64,000 nt of DNA from JBCBSP01 sp039819095 (GCA_039819095.1 JBCBSP010000007.1:62001-126000); one strand, 5' to 3'; counted from the first letter of the stretch, positions 24,957 to 33,044 are shown. The notes: a model not told the origin generated them from the sequence alone. Numbers and translations: made by a program.

Positions 24957-25496
24957 TTGGCGGCTGATGCTTACGCTGAAACGGCGGGTCATGCGGCTGA
25001 AGTCGCCTTCCCGCCCTTCGACCCGACCTATTATGCGTCGCAACTCTTCTGGTTCGCGATCTGCTTTGCGGTGCTCTACTTCCTCCTGTCGCGCGTGGTT
25101 CTGCCGCGCATCGGCTCGGTGATTGAAGAGCGTCGCGATCGCGTGGCCGATGATCTTGATGCGGCTGCGCAGCTGAAGCTGCAAGCGGATGAGACCACGG
25201 CTGCGTATGAAAAATCCCTTGCCGATGCCCGTGGGAAGGCTCAGGCGCTGGCGGCTGAAGCCCGCGCCGATGCCGACGCGGCCATCGCGCAGGAAAGCGC
25301 AGCGCTCAATGTTCAGCTGGAGGCCAAGCAGGCCGACGCTGAGAAGCGCATCGCCGAGGCGCGCGACAAGGCTCTGACCGAGGTAAGCACCATCGCCGCT
25401 TCGGCGGCCGCTGCGGTCGCCGACCAGCTCGCCGGACTGGAAGTCAGCGAGGCGGATGCGGTCAAGGCCGTCACCGCATCGTCTAAGGAGGGCTGA
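24957..25496 (+). CDS. atpF': ATP synthase F0 subunit b' (second b-type subunit)
   Basis: 179 aa from TTG 24957 (183 from ATG 24945). One membrane helix, QLFWFAICFAVLYFLLSRVV, preceded by FPPFDPTYYASQ as in alphaproteobacterial b' subunits, then a long Ala/Glu-rich coiled coil. It pairs with subunit b to form the peripheral stalk. GGAGG lies 5 bases before TTG 24957 and overlaps the ATG codon region, so the TTG is favoured. It stops 5 bp before atpF. Confidence 0.92.
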   Translation: MAADAYAETAGHAAEVAFPPFDPTYYASQLFWFAICFAVLYFLLSRVVLPRIGSVIEERRDRVADDLDAAAQLKLQADETTAAYEKSLADARGKAQALAAEARADADAAIAQESAALNVQLEAKQADAEKRIAEARDKALTEVSTIAASAAAAVADQLAGLEVSEADAVKAVTASSKEG

Positions 25497-25500
25497 TCTG

Positions 25501-25995
25501 ATGAGCTATCTGCTCGGCGATACGACATTCTGGGCCTTTATCGGCCTCATCGCCTTTTTCGGCGTCCTTGCCTATTTCGGCGTGCACAAGACGATCGGCA
25601 AGGCGCTGGACTCCCGCGCCGACACGATCCGGAACGAGCTGGACGAGGCGCGCCGGCTGCGCGAGGAAGCTCAGGAGCTGCTCGCCAACTATGAGCGCCG
25701 CCAGCGCGAAGCCGCCTCAGAAGCCGAAGCCATCGTCAAACAGGCCAAGCTGGAAACCGAGCGCATGCGCGAAGCGGCCCAGGAAGCTCTGACCGAGCGT
25801 CTGGAGCGCCGAACCGCGATGGCCGAACAACGCATCGCTCAGGCCGAAGCCCAGGCCGCTAAGGATGTGCGAACCATGGCCGCAGAACTCGCAGTGCAGG
25901 CCGCTGAGACGCTCTTGAAAGACAAGCTGTCCAAAACCCAGCGCAACGCGCTGGTGAAATCCGACATCGCCTCACTCGGCGAGAAGCTGAACTAG
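25501..25995 (+). CDS. atpF: ATP synthase F0 subunit b
   Basis: 164 aa. A single N-terminal membrane helix (TTFWAFIGLIAFFGVLAYFG) is followed by a charged coiled coil (RADTIRNELDEARRLREEAQ onward), the normal layout of subunit b, which anchors F1 to F0 in the peripheral stalk. ATG 25501 comes five bases after the b' stop. It is the last gene of the F0 operon; a strong terminator follows at 26040-26069. Confidence 0.95.
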   Translation: MSYLLGDTTFWAFIGLIAFFGVLAYFGVHKTIGKALDSRADTIRNELDEARRLREEAQELLANYERRQREAASEAEAIVKQAKLETERMREAAQEALTERLERRTAMAEQRIAQAEAQAAKDVRTMAAELAVQAAETLLKDKLSKTQRNALVKSDIASLGEKLN

Positions 25996-26039
25996 GACCC
26001 GGCACTTCAGGGGAACGGCCCCTTACGGGCTGTCGCAAG

Positions 26040-26069
26040 AGCCCGAGCGGGAAACCGTTCGGGCTTTTT
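26040..26069 (+). terminator. Rho-independent terminator of the F0 operon
   Basis: An 11-bp stem (AGCCCGAGCGG with CCGTTCGGGCT, one G-T pair) closes a GAAA tetraloop and is followed by a T-run. It lies 45 bp after the atpF stop. Confidence 0.92.
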
Positions 26070-26168
26070 CGTCCTCACGCTCCCGATTCCCGCCATGCAG
26101 AACGAACGCAGGACGCCCCGCAATTCATTTCGGTTGGCTTAGACGGAGCTGACGATGTGAAAAGGCGC

Positions 26169-27059
26169 TTAAACCCCGTCCTTGAACCATACGGCGAGAT
26201 GATCGACGAAAAGCCTCACCCGATGGGCCAGATAACGGTTTGAGGGAAAGACCGCCCACAGATCGCGGTCGTCCGGAGACCAGTCGGGAAGGACGCGCAC
26301 GACACGGCCCGCCTCCAGCGCCTCGCGCGCCGCCCAGGCCGGCGGGCACGCGATGCCCGCCCCGGCGCACGCCGCCGCCACGGCCGCCTTGGCGCCGTTC
26401 AGCGAGAGCCGGCCATTAATCTTCACTTCCTCGCTCGTTCCGTCTTTTGAAAAGCGCCATTGATGCGGGGTCGGCTTGTTGCGGTCGACCACGCAGCCCA
26501 GGCGCGACAGATCACGCGGATGGGTCGGCGCGCCGTGAAGCTTGAGGAAGTCGGGACTGGCGATGAGGGTGAGCGGCGCATCAGCCAGCCGTTTGGCGAT
26601 CAGCGAGGAATCGCCCAGATGCCCGATGCGCACGGCCACGTCATAGCCCTCGTCGACCAGATCGACCATGCGGTCGGCGAGATCGAGGCGCACCTCCACC
26701 TCCGGCCAGGCCGTCATGAAGGCGGTAATCGGCTCAATGAGGCGGGTGGAGCCGAAATCCACCGGCGCGGCGACCCGCAAAACACCCGCCGCCGCCGCGG
26801 TCTCCTGGGCGAGACCGTTCTCGATCGCTTCGTATTCCGACAACCAGGGTCGCACCCGATCGAGCAGGGCCCGCCCCGGATCGGTCAGGCGAACCGAGCG
26901 CGTTGTCCGTTCCAGCAGGCGCGCCTGAAGCCGCTCCTCCAGCGCTGCGATCTGTTTTGACGCCGCGCCCGGGGTAAGACCGAGGCGTTCAGCCGCGCGG
27001 GTAAAGCTCTCCAGCTCAGCCACGGCGGCGAACAGGCGAAGAGCGTCAATGCGATCCAT
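26169..27059 (-). CDS. LysR-family transcriptional regulator
   Basis: 296 aa. The N-terminal winged HTH runs from MDRIDALRLFAAVAELESFT to about residue 60 (LTPGAASKQIAALEERLQAR), and the periplasmic-binding-like effector domain follows, with LRVAAPVDFGSTRLIEPIT and GYDVAVRIGHL typical of the CrgA/AaeR-like subgroup. It would regulate a neighbouring or distant operon in response to a small ligand; neither is clear. No divergently transcribed partner gene is adjacent: the upstream neighbour is the acyl-CoA dehydrogenase on the same strand. Confidence 0.93.
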   Translation of the reverse strand: MDRIDALRLFAAVAELESFTRAAERLGLTPGAASKQIAALEERLQARLLERTTRSVRLTDPGRALLDRVRPWLSEYEAIENGLAQETAAAAGVLRVAAPVDFGSTRLIEPITAFMTAWPEVEVRLDLADRMVDLVDEGYDVAVRIGHLGDSSLIAKRLADAPLTLIASPDFLKLHGAPTHPRDLSRLGCVVDRNKPTPHQWRFSKDGTSEEVKINGRLSLNGAKAAVAAACAGAGIACPPAWAAREALEAGRVVRVLPDWSPDDRDLWAVFPSNRYLAHRVRLFVDHLAVWFKDGV

Positions 27060-27201
27060 GACGGGCGGGCTCCGGCAGCGAACAAGACGCCCGTTCTTTC
27101 CCCAACAGACAAAGTTGAGACTTCAGGCGCGCATTGCATATGCGTCGTTAATGACGGATACGCAACCCGCCGTGTTCGCTTACCGGCGCCACGCCCTGCG
27201 A

Positions 27202-28419
27202 TCAGGCCTGGTTCAGCCAGCGTTTGGCTTCCAGGCGAGAGATCGTACGCTCATGGACTTCATCCGGGCCGTCCGCCAGGCGCAGCGTGCGAATGCCGGC
27301 GAAGCTCGCCGCCAGCGGGAAGTCGTTCGAAACCCCGCCCCCGCCATGGGCCTGGATCGCATCATCAATGACCGACAGCGCGACGCGCGGCGCGGCGACC
27401 TTGATCATGGCGATTTCACCACGCGCGGCCTTATTGCCCACCGTGTCCATCATCCAGGCCGCTTTCAGCGTCAGAAGGCGCGCGCTCTCGATATCGATGC
27501 GCGCCTTGGCGATGCGGTGCTCCCAGATCGAGTGCTTGATCACCGGCTTGCCAAACGCTTCCCGGCTCATCAGCCGCTTCACCATCAGCTCCAGCGCGCG
27601 TTCGGCCGCACCGATCGTGCGCATGCAGTGGTGAATCCGGCCCGGACCAAGCCGGCCTTGCGCAATCTCAAAGCCGCGCCCCTCTCCGAGCAGAATGTTC
27701 GATGCAGGCACGCGCACATTCTCCAGCACCACTTCCATGTGACCATGAGGGGCGTCGTCATAACCGAAGACCGGCAGGTGGCGTTCAACCGTGACGCCTT
27801 CAGCGTCGGCCGGAACCAGGATCATGGACTGCTGGCTGTAGGTGTCGGCGTCCGGATCGCTCTTGCCCATCACGATATAGACCTTGCAGCGGGGATCCCC
27901 GGCGCCGGAGCTCCACCATTTGCGGCCATTGACGACGTATTCATCGCCCTCGCGGCGGATCGAGCACTCGATATTGGTTGCGTCGGAGGAGGCCACCGCT
28001 GGTTCGGTCATCAGGAAGGCGGACCGGATTTCGCCTGCAAGGAGCGGCGTCAGCCACTGCGCCTGTTGCTCCGGCGTGCCGTAGCGCACCAGCACTTCCA
28101 TATTGCCGGTGTCGGGCGCAGCGCAGTTGAACACTTCAGACGACCAGACAACCCGGCCCATCTCTTCGGCCAGCGGCGCGTAGTCGGCGTTTGAAAGCCC
28201 TGCGCCCTCTTTTGAGTCCGGCAGGAAGAGATTCCACAAACCGGCCTCTTTGGCCTTTCCCTTGAGCTCTTCGATGATGGGCAGGACCTGCCAGCGATTC
28301 TGCCCGAAGCCTTCCAGCTGGGCCATATAGGTCGGCTCGTTGGGATAGACGTGCGCGTCCATGAAGGCGCGGACCCGGTCCAGATACTCCTTGCAGGTCT
28401 GCGAATATTCAAAATTCAT
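27202..28419 (-). CDS. Acyl-CoA dehydrogenase (ACAD10/11-like)
   Basis: 405 aa. Family segments: LPDSKEGAGLSNADYAPLAE, AFLMTEPAVASSDATNIECS (FAD/substrate region), KWWSSGAGDPRCKVYIVMGK, and the C-terminal QAHGGGGVSNDFPLAASFAG region. The pattern matches the ACAD10/ACAD11 branch more than short-chain butyryl-CoA dehydrogenases. It oxidises an acyl-CoA and passes electrons through ETF to the ETF-QO encoded at 9-11 kb. The ATG at 28419 has GGGAGG upstream. Confidence 0.93.
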   Translation of the reverse strand: MNFEYSQTCKEYLDRVRAFMDAHVYPNEPTYMAQLEGFGQNRWQVLPIIEELKGKAKEAGLWNLFLPDSKEGAGLSNADYAPLAEEMGRVVWSSEVFNCAAPDTGNMEVLVRYGTPEQQAQWLTPLLAGEIRSAFLMTEPAVASSDATNIECSIRREGDEYVVNGRKWWSSGAGDPRCKVYIVMGKSDPDADTYSQQSMILVPADAEGVTVERHLPVFGYDDAPHGHMEVVLENVRVPASNILLGEGRGFEIAQGRLGPGRIHHCMRTIGAAERALELMVKRLMSREAFGKPVIKHSIWEHRIAKARIDIESARLLTLKAAWMMDTVGNKAARGEIAMIKVAAPRVALSVIDDAIQAHGGGGVSNDFPLAASFAGIRTLRLADGPDEVHERTISRLEAKRWLNQA

Positions 28420-28530
28420 GGCAAAGCCCCTCCCGGACGTTTGATGATGCGGCGCTTGGCGGCCGGCTGATTTGGTTCGATAAGTTAGCGCGCATCTTCA
28501 ACAATCCGAGCCCCAGCGTCACGCGGCAAT

Positions 28531-29277
28531 ATGACATCGGCCCTGCTTCTCCTCGCCGTCTTCCTCACCGCCGCCCTGTCTGCGGTGTTTGGCATGGCGG
28601 GCGGGCTGGTGCTGATGGGCCTGCTCGCTCTGCTTTTCCCGGTTCCGGTGGCGATGGTGACGCACGGGCTGGTTCAGAGCGTCTCCAATGGCTGGCGCGC
28701 TTTTCTTTTGAGGGACTTCATCTTGTGGCGGCCGCTGGCCTGGTATGCACTCGGCGCTTTGGGCGCTGTCGCAGTGCTGATCAGCGTCTCCATCACCCTG
28801 CCGGCGGCCTGGCTGTTCATCGTGCTGGGCCTGGTGCCGGCGCTGGTCTGGGTCCCGGCTGACCGGTTCCGTCTGGACTTCACCCGGCGCATCGACGCGG
28901 TCGCCTGCGGTCTGACGGTGACGGGGCTGAACACGATCGCCGGCGTGTCGGGGCCGCTTCTGGACGTCTTCGCCCAGAACGCTGAGACCGACCGGCGATC
29001 CATCGTCGCCACCAAGGCCGCGAGCCAGGTCGCTGCGCATGCGGTCAAGATCGTCTATTACGTCGCCCCGGCCCTGACGTCCGGCGCGGCTCCGGCGGCC
29101 TGGCTTTTGGTGCTGGCGCTCGGCGCTTCGGTGCTCGGCACGAGCCTCGGCGCGCGAGCTCTGCACCGGTTGAGCGAGGCGAGCTTCCGGCGCTGGACGA
29201 AGGGCCTCGTTACAGTAATCGGCGCAACCTATCTGGCGCGCGGGATATGGATGCTGAGCAGCGGAGGCGGATCATGA
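28531..29277 (+). CDS. TauE/SafE-family sulfite-exporter-like membrane permease
   Basis: 248 aa with about eight hydrophobic segments. The two-repeat pattern typical of TauE/SafE is seen in SAVFGMAGGLVLMGLLALLF and later TIAGVSGPLLDVFAQNAE, with short polar loops between. Such proteins export sulfite, sulfonates or other small anions; the substrate here is unknown. Its TGA overlaps the ATG of the downstream GNAT gene (ATGA), so the two are coupled. Confidence 0.85.
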   Translation: MTSALLLLAVFLTAALSAVFGMAGGLVLMGLLALLFPVPVAMVTHGLVQSVSNGWRAFLLRDFILWRPLAWYALGALGAVAVLISVSITLPAAWLFIVLGLVPALVWVPADRFRLDFTRRIDAVACGLTVTGLNTIAGVSGPLLDVFAQNAETDRRSIVATKAASQVAAHAVKIVYYVAPALTSGAAPAAWLLVLALGASVLGTSLGARALHRLSEASFRRWTKGLVTVIGATYLARGIWMLSSGGGS

Positions 29278-30329
29278 GACTGTTCGCGATGAAGCTGGAG
29301 GACGACCATGTGCGTCTGGAGCCGCTGCACGAGGGCCATCGCAAAGCTCTGCGGGCGCTCGCCGATGATCCGGAGCTGTGGGCGCTGACCACACAGCGCG
29401 GCGACGGCGACTGGTTTGACGGCTGGTTCGACACGGTGCGCACCGCCCACGCCAAGGGACTGCAGATCTCCTTCGCTGTCTTTTCCAAAGCTGCGAACGC
29501 CTATGCCGGGCACACCTCATACCTGTCGATTGCGCCGGACCATCAGCGCGTGGAAATCGGCTGGACCTGGTACGCCGTCCCGTTTCGCGGCGGTGCGGTG
29601 AACCCGGCCTGCAAGCGGCTCCTGCTGACGCACGCCTTCAAGAGCGGGGCTGAACGGGTGGAGCTGAAAACACACGGGCTCAACCAGCGCAGCCAGCGCG
29701 CCATGGAAAAACTGGGCGCGGTGCGCGAGGGCGTCTTGCGCAGCCACACCCCGACCTGGAAGGGCGATCGGCGCGACACGGTTTTCTACTCAATCCTGAA
29801 AAGCGAATGGCCAGAGGTGGAAGCCGGGCTCGATGCGCGGCTGGGCGCGCGGCGCAGCGAGACGGTGAACGCCATCACCGTCGGGATGGACGACCCGATG
29901 CGCGACGAGGTCAAGGCGCTCCTTAAGCGCCATGCCGAGTTCGCCGAGGCCAACTCGCCGCCCCAGACCTGCCATTACTTTCAGCCCGAACGCCTCACCG
30001 ATGACGATGTCAGCTTCTGGACCGCACGCGAGGGTGACGCCGTGCTCGGCTGCATCGCGTTGAAGGCGCTCGACGATCACCATGGCGAGATCAAATCCAT
30101 GCATGTCGCCGAAGCGGCGCGCGGCCGGGGCGTGGCGCGAATGCTGGTGCAACACCTCATTGAGGCGGCGCGCGGACGCGGCATGACCCGGCTCAGCCTG
30201 GAAACCGGCCGCTCCGATGGGTTCGCGCCCTCGCGCGCGCTCTATGCCGCCATGGGGTTTGAACCATGCGAGCCGTTTGCAGATTATACCAGTGAAGGCT
30301 TCAGCTATCTGATGTCGCGAGCGGTTTAG
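29274..30329 (+). CDS. Tandem GNAT-domain N-acetyltransferase fusion
   Basis: 351 aa containing two acetyltransferase domains. The first (about 1-190) is RimJ/RimL-like: VRLEPLHEGHRKALRALADD, VEIGWTWYAVPFRGGAVN and LNQRSQRAMEKLGAVREGVL. The second (about 200-351) is a classical GNAT: HYFQPERLTDDDVSFW, IKSMHVAEAARGRGVARMLV (acetyl-CoA loop RGRGVA) and FAPSRALYAAMGFEPC. Substrates are unknown. ATG 29274 overlaps the stop of the TauE-like gene and has GGAGG upstream. Each domain alone is a common family; the fusion is less so. Confidence 0.88.
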   Translation: MRLFAMKLEDDHVRLEPLHEGHRKALRALADDPELWALTTQRGDGDWFDGWFDTVRTAHAKGLQISFAVFSKAANAYAGHTSYLSIAPDHQRVEIGWTWYAVPFRGGAVNPACKRLLLTHAFKSGAERVELKTHGLNQRSQRAMEKLGAVREGVLRSHTPTWKGDRRDTVFYSILKSEWPEVEAGLDARLGARRSETVNAITVGMDDPMRDEVKALLKRHAEFAEANSPPQTCHYFQPERLTDDDVSFWTAREGDAVLGCIALKALDDHHGEIKSMHVAEAARGRGVARMLVQHLIEAARGRGMTRLSLETGRSDGFAPSRALYAAMGFEPCEPFADYTSEGFSYLMSRAV

Positions 30330-30340
30330 CGTTTTTGAGC

Positions 30341-30392
30341 GGTCACCTTTTCGAACCGCAAAACCGGACCCACTTTTGCTGAAAAGGCTCTA
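30341..30392. repeat. Possible alphaproteobacterial dispersed repeat copy
   Basis: The segment reading TTTCGAACCGCAAAACCGG followed by CCACTTTTGCTGAAAAG and CTCTAG resembles, from memory, a short interspersed repeat found between genes in many alphaproteobacteria. It fills the gap between the GNAT stop and the pyrD stop, both genes ending into it. Only one copy was noticed in this window. Confidence 0.35.
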
Positions 30393-31439
30393 GATATCTG
30401 CGCCGACCGCCTCGCGCACCGAGGAAAACCCGTCCGCCTTCAGCCGTTCGGCAAGCCCGTCGCGGATCCGCGTCACCAGGCCGGGGCCCTCATAGACGAG
30501 GGCGGTGTAAAGCTGAACGGCGTTCGCCCCGGCGCGGATTTTCGCATAGGCGGTGTCCGCGCAGGACACCCCGCCCACACCAATCAGCGCCATCTCAGGG
30601 CCGGCGGCCTGGCGCATGCGTTTCAAAAGGGCCGTGGAGCGTTCAAACAACGGCGCGCCGGACAGCCCGCCCTGATGGCCGGCATGGGCGCTTTTCAGCT
30701 CCGGCGCGCGCGCCAGCGTGGTGTTGGACACGATCAGGCCTGACAGACGCCATTTGCGCGCCTGCTCGATGATCGGATCGATATCGGCCTCACCGAGATC
30801 CGGCGCAATCTTCAGGAAGACCGGCTCCACCCCACGCGCGTCATCAACCGCTTTCAGCAGTCGCTCCAGCTCTTCACCGGTCTGCATTGAACGCAGGCCC
30901 GGCGTGTTCGGCGAAGAGATATTCACCGTGAAAAAACTCGCCAGCCCGCTCAACGCCCTCAGGAGCACCGCATAATCAGCCGCGCGGTCTTCAGAATCCT
31001 TGTTGGCGCCGAGATTGACGCCGACCACCCCGCCGGCATCGCGACGCGCTTCCAGCCGGGCCTGAACTGCGGCGAGGCCCTCATTATTGAAGCCCATGCG
31101 ATTGATAACCGCGCGGTCTTCGCGCAGGCGGAACAGGCGCGGCTTGGGGTTGCCCGCCTGAGGACGGGGCGTGACCGCGCCAACTTCGACAAAGGCGAAG
31201 CCCGCAGCCAGCAGCGCATCCGGCGCCTCGGCGTTCTTGTCGAACCCGGCCGCGAGCCCGACCGGATGATCAAGATCGATACCGGCCAGTGCGGTCGCCA
31301 GAACCGGATCGGCATTGGCCGCCGGTTTCGGACCCAGCCCGGCGGCGAGACTGCGAACCGCCGCCCTGTGAGCGGTCTCCGGCGGCAGCAGGGTCAACGC
31401 GCGTGCTGCGAGCGTCTGGATCGGATCGGAAAGAACCAT
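30390..31439 (-). CDS. pyrD: Dihydroorotate dehydrogenase (quinone), class 2
   Basis: 349 aa. Class 2 features are visible: GLAAGFDKNAEAPDALLAAG, GAVTPRPQAGNPKPRLFRL, INRMGFNNEG, FTVNISSPNTPGLRSMQ (catalytic Ser region) and LIGVGGVSCADTAYAKIRAG. It oxidises dihydroorotate with ubiquinone at the membrane for pyrimidine synthesis. I start at ATG 31439 (MVLSDPIQTLAAR), because the 12 residues before it are not family-like. It is divergent from the S24 repressor gene with a 102-bp shared control region. Confidence 0.95.
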   Translation of the reverse strand: MVLSDPIQTLAARALTLLPPETAHRAAVRSLAAGLGPKPAANADPVLATALAGIDLDHPVGLAAGFDKNAEAPDALLAAGFAFVEVGAVTPRPQAGNPKPRLFRLREDRAVINRMGFNNEGLAAVQARLEARRDAGGVVGVNLGANKDSEDRAADYAVLLRALSGLASFFTVNISSPNTPGLRSMQTGEELERLLKAVDDARGVEPVFLKIAPDLGEADIDPIIEQARKWRLSGLIVSNTTLARAPELKSAHAGHQGGLSGAPLFERSTALLKRMRQAAGPEMALIGVGGVSCADTAYAKIRAGANAVQLYTALVYEGPGLVTRIRDGLAERLKADGFSSVREAVGADI

Positions 31440-31497
31440 GACGCGCGGGATAAACCGCTGCAAGCCGGGCCGCAAGTCGGTTGCGGTAGGACTATTA

Positions 31498-31537
31498 TCC
31501 TTTATTGTGCTTTTTGTCCTTTATCGATTCAGGATTC
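31498..31537 (+). promoter_or_regulatory. Direct repeats and paired GANTC sites before the S24 regulator
   Basis: TCCTTTAT occurs twice, 31498-31505 and 31517-31524 (19 bp apart, extended match TCCTTTATTG/TCCTTTATCG), just before two GATTC sites at 31526-31530 and 31533-31537. The location before the gene for a self-regulating type of repressor suggests operator sites; this is inference. Confidence 0.4.
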
Positions 31538-31541
31538 GTTC

Positions 31542-32168
31542 ATGCTCACCCATGCCCAGATCTGGCGCGCGATCGATCGCTTGGCTGAAAGTCGAGGGCT
31601 GACCCCGTCCGGGCTGGCCCGTTTAGCCGGGCTGGACCCGACCACCTTCAACCCGTCCAAGCGCAGCTCCGCTGACGGCTCCAAGCCGCGATGGCCCTCG
31701 ACAGAGAGCCTCGCCAAAACGCTGGCGGCGACCCGGACCCGATTTGAAGACTTCGCCGCCTGGGCCGATGGCGCCGGGTCAGGGCGCTCGGTTCCGCTCA
31801 TCGGGTTCGCCGAAGCCGGGACGGACGGATTTTTCGACGATGCCGGCTTTCCGGCCGGAAGCGGCTGGGAAGAGGTGCGTTTTCCAGGCGTGGACGATGA
31901 CAACGCCTATGCGCTGGAGATTTCCGGCCAGTCCATGGAACCGCTCTACCGCGAAGGCGATCGGGTGGTGGTCGCGCCCGGCGCGGCCCCGCGCCGGGGA
32001 GACCGGGTGGTCGTCAAGCTGCGCACCGGCGAGGTGACCGCCAAACAGCTTGGACGCGTCACCGAGGAGTCAGTGGAGCTGATCTCGCTGAACCCCGACT
32101 ACGAAGACCGCAGCGTCGCCAGTGAGGACATCATCTGGATGGCCCGGATCGTCTGGGCGAGCCAATAG
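31542..32168 (+). CDS. S24-family (LexA/CI-like) helix-turn-helix repressor
   Basis: 208 aa. The N-terminal HTH (IWRAIDRLAESRGLTPSGLA, LAGLDPTTFNPSKRSS) is followed by an S24 peptidase domain with nucleophile Ser in YALEISGQSMEPLYREGDRV and the Lys base in GDRVVVKLRTGEV. An Ala-Gly pair in GFAEAGTDGF fits a self-cleavage site. Such proteins repress genes and are inactivated by RecA-type autocleavage or by another signal; this one resembles stand-alone alphaproteobacterial chromosomal regulators rather than phage CI. Upstream direct repeats may be its operators. Confidence 0.88.
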   Translation: MLTHAQIWRAIDRLAESRGLTPSGLARLAGLDPTTFNPSKRSSADGSKPRWPSTESLAKTLAATRTRFEDFAAWADGAGSGRSVPLIGFAEAGTDGFFDDAGFPAGSGWEEVRFPGVDDDNAYALEISGQSMEPLYREGDRVVVAPGAAPRRGDRVVVKLRTGEVTAKQLGRVTEESVELISLNPDYEDRSVASEDIIWMARIVWASQ

Positions 32169-32225
32169 GCGAGACCAGACGTCCTAAGGCAGGAGACATA
32201 TCGTCTGGGCGAGCCAGTAGGCGAG
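32148..32225. repeat. Short direct duplication at the 3' end of the S24 gene
   Basis: The last codons and stop of the S24 gene (32148-32173, 26 bp) recur at 32200-32225 with one substitution (CCAATAG versus CCAGTAG). The offset is 52 bp. This looks like a recent local duplication or a residue of a rearrangement between the repressor and the XRE module. Confidence 0.7.
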
Positions 32226-32231
32226 CCTGCC

Positions 32232-32456
32232 TCACCCGTCTGGAGGGACGTACTGGAACACCTCCTCCAGCGGCTTGCCGAAGACATGGGCGATCTTGAA
32301 GGCGGCCTCCAGCGAGGGCGAATAGCGGTTCTGCTCCATGGCGATAATGGTCTGGCGGGTCACGCCAACCCGCCTGCCGAGCTCGGCCTGGGTCATCTCC
32401 CCGGCGTGAAAGCGCAGCTCGCGGATGCGGTTCTCTATGGACGGCTTCCTGGCCAT
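32232..32456 (-). CDS. XRE-family helix-turn-helix regulator, module 1
   Basis: 74 aa. The whole protein is one HTH: NRIRELRFHAGEMTQAELGR, VGVTRQTIIAMEQNRYSPSL and AFKIAHVFGKPLEEVFQYV. It matches the small Cro/YozG-type regulators that sit beside membrane proteins. I start at ATG 32456, five bases after the stop of the upstream membrane gene; a GTG at 32465 overlaps it. Likely autoregulates the two-gene operon through the inverted repeat at 32878-32922. Confidence 0.9.
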   Translation of the reverse strand: MARKPSIENRIRELRFHAGEMTQAELGRRVGVTRQTIIAMEQNRYSPSLEAAFKIAHVFGKPLEEVFQYVPPDG

Positions 32457-32461
32457 GACGC

Positions 32462-32881
32462 TCACACGCCCCGGCGATAGTCGACCGCGCGGAACACGCC
32501 CTTGGCGATCTCAGCGGCGACCAGCCCGCCCAGCACCGCATGCGCGATCCAGAAGACAGGCTGACCCACCAGAGCCAGAGCGATCGCCAGAAGCGCGAAC
32601 CCGCCCAGCACATGTCCGGCGCGCGCTTCAGCGCGCGTCTCGATCAGCCTGTCGCGCTCATCAGCCGCATCGGCGTCCTTCGGCGCGGCGGCCGCAATCA
32701 GGATGTGAGCGATCACCCCGGCGATGACGAGAAAGATCACCGCGCCCAGCAAGAGCGGCGTCACATTCGTGATCGACGCCTCTCCCGCCAGCGCTGGCGG
32801 CAGCACCGCAAGGAAGTAAGCCCCATAAGCCAGAACGAAGATCGCCGTCATGGCGAGATTGCTTTTCTCATGAAACGACAT
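32462..32881 (-). CDS. Four-helix membrane protein paired with an XRE regulator, module 1
   Basis: 139 aa with four hydrophobic segments (AMTAIFVLAYGAYFLAV, LLLGAVIFLVIAGVIAHILI, HVLGGFALLAIALALVG, FWIAHAVLGGLVAAEIAKG) and a cytosolic loop containing DERDRLIETRAEARAG, as in DUF2178-like proteins. Function unknown; such proteins are often encoded with a small HTH gene, as here. ATG 32881 has GAAGGG upstream. The start codon lies inside one arm of a perfect inverted repeat, so repressor binding there could block expression. Confidence 0.8.
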   Translation of the reverse strand: MSFHEKSNLAMTAIFVLAYGAYFLAVLPPALAGEASITNVTPLLLGAVIFLVIAGVIAHILIAAAAPKDADAADERDRLIETRAEARAGHVLGGFALLAIALALVGQPVFWIAHAVLGGLVAAEIAKGVFRAVDYRRGV

Positions 32882-32922
32882 GTCAAACCCTTCTATCTTT
32901 ATGTATGATTTTTTTGACATGT
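32878..32922 (-). promoter_or_regulatory. Inverted-repeat operator of XRE module 1
   Basis: ACATGTCAAA (32878-32887) and TTTGACATGT (32913-32922) are perfect inverted copies separated by 25 bp; the first contains the start codon of the membrane gene. The core GTCAA/TTGAC is shared with the operators of module 2. Third related ATGTCAAA at 32948-32955 lies in the transposon end. Confidence 0.5.
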
Positions 32923-32941
32923 TGATGTGTATGCGTGATTA

Positions 32942-32985
32942 GACATAATGTCAAACTATTCGGTCATTATACCGTTTGCCAACCC
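32942..32985. repeat. Left terminal inverted repeat of the IS1595-type element
   Basis: Begins GACATAATGTCA and ends in AACCC. It aligns without gaps to the reverse complement of 35249-35292 with 11 mismatches over 44 bp, including identical blocks ATGTCA and CATTATA. Confidence 0.72.
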
Positions 32986-33010
32986 GTCCGAATTGCGGAC
33001 GCTTGCAATG

Positions 33011-33034
33011 AAAAGCCCGGCTCATTGGCCGGGT
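33011..33034 (-). terminator. Terminator after the 68-aa passenger gene
   Basis: CCCGGC/GCCGGG stem with a 6-base loop (33016-33033), followed on the minus strand by CTTTTC. It is 11 bp after the 33045 stop and ends the passenger transcript just before the left inverted repeat. Confidence 0.75.
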
Positions 33035-33044
33035 TCGTTATCGT

